Assembly (NCBI GenBank): GCA_015231685.1
Contig: JADGBA010000058.1
Coordinates: forward strand, 1 to 6,345
DNA: 6,345 nucleotides
From: Candidatus Omnitrophota bacterium
GTDB lineage: Bacteria; Omnitrophota; Gorgyraeia; 2-02-FULL-51-18; JAGOUK01
Reading direction: 5' to 3'
Part shown: positions 6,291-6,345 of the stretch, piece after piece
How the letters are laid out: each line of letters begins with the position of its first letter
Position numbering within the stretch: the first letter of the stretch is position 1
The notes under the pieces: model-generated
Databases searched by the model: none
What the model was told of the DNA's origin: nothing
What the model saw: only the letters and a program-made list of their open reading frames with translations
Made by a program: the position numbers and the translations under genes

Positions 6291-6342
6291 AATATGAAAA
6301 GTGGGACAGTCCCAAAATATGAAAAGTGGGACAGTCCCAAAA
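6291..6342. repeat. Tandem 25-bp repeat (2 copies), each with a 13-bp palindrome
   Basis: Positions 6291-6315 and 6316-6340 are identical 25-mers, and the match continues 2 nt into what would be a third copy (6341-6342). Each unit is an A-rich stretch (AATATGAAAAG) followed by the perfect palindrome TGGGACAGTCCCA (6302-6314 and 6327-6339; 6-bp arms around a central A). The array lies just upstream of the putative -35 of the first gene and may continue beyond the right edge, since only 3 nt remain in the window. It could be an intergenic mobile or REP-like repeat, or a pair of operator sites. Nothing here decides between these. Confidence 0.85.
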
Positions 6343-6345
6343 AGG

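Noticed and set aside
6248..6340. An upstream ATG (6340) that would add 31 residues to the lipoprotein
   Set aside because: The added residues translate the tandem repeat and the promoter-like region. They would also bury the lipoprotein signal peptide, which starts cleanly at 6247.
6291..6342. The repeat pair as the start of a CRISPR array
   Set aside because: The copies are directly adjacent with no unique spacers, and the unit contains a full palindrome. No cas genes are visible.

Overview
The window looks like chromosomal DNA from a Gram-negative (diderm) bacterium of moderately high GC. It carries a SurA-type periplasmic chaperone, a lipoprotein foldase and a GatCAB amidotransferase. 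GatCAB implies that the organism makes Gln-tRNA and/or Asn-tRNA indirectly. The phylum cannot be fixed from the sequence alone. The compact gene order and the short palindromic repeat at the right edge would suit an environmental lineage such as Omnitrophota or a deltaproteobacterial relative, but that is a weak guess.

All seven genes lie on the minus strand and form one tight, operon-like run, read from right to left. (1) A parvulin-type peptidyl-prolyl isomerase lipoprotein occupies 6247-5369. (2) A SurA-like periplasmic chaperone/isomerase occupies 5382-4399 and overlaps gene 1 by 14 nt. (3) rsmA (ksgA), a 16S rRNA dimethyltransferase, occupies 4391-3522, has a TTG start and lies 7 nt after gene 2. 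(4) gatC occupies 3455-3171, after a 66-nt gap that may hold an internal promoter. (5) gatA occupies 3159-1753. (6) gatB occupies 1756-314 and has an ATGA overlap with gatA. (7) The N-terminal 105 codons of an S41 C-terminal processing protease run from 317 off the left edge. It starts with a TTG that overlaps the gatB stop codon.

The genes fall into two functional groups. Genes 1, 2 and 7 act in the envelope (protein folding and proteolysis in the periplasm). Genes 3-6 serve translation (ribosome maturation and tRNA-dependent amidation). The surA-rsmA adjacency recalls the enterobacterial surA-pdxA-rsmA order, but no pdxA is present here.

The only noticeable non-coding stretch is 6248-6345. 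It holds a possible extended -10 promoter with almost no leader before the first gene, and a 25-bp tandem repeat carrying a perfect palindrome. I see no CRISPR array, tRNA, rRNA, complete mobile element or defence system. The window is essentially housekeeping, and I do not find an undescribed system in it. The items worth a second look are the repeat pair, a 9-G tract in the lipoprotein gene, a replaced histidine in the SurA-like isomerase domain, and the overlapping or TTG starts.
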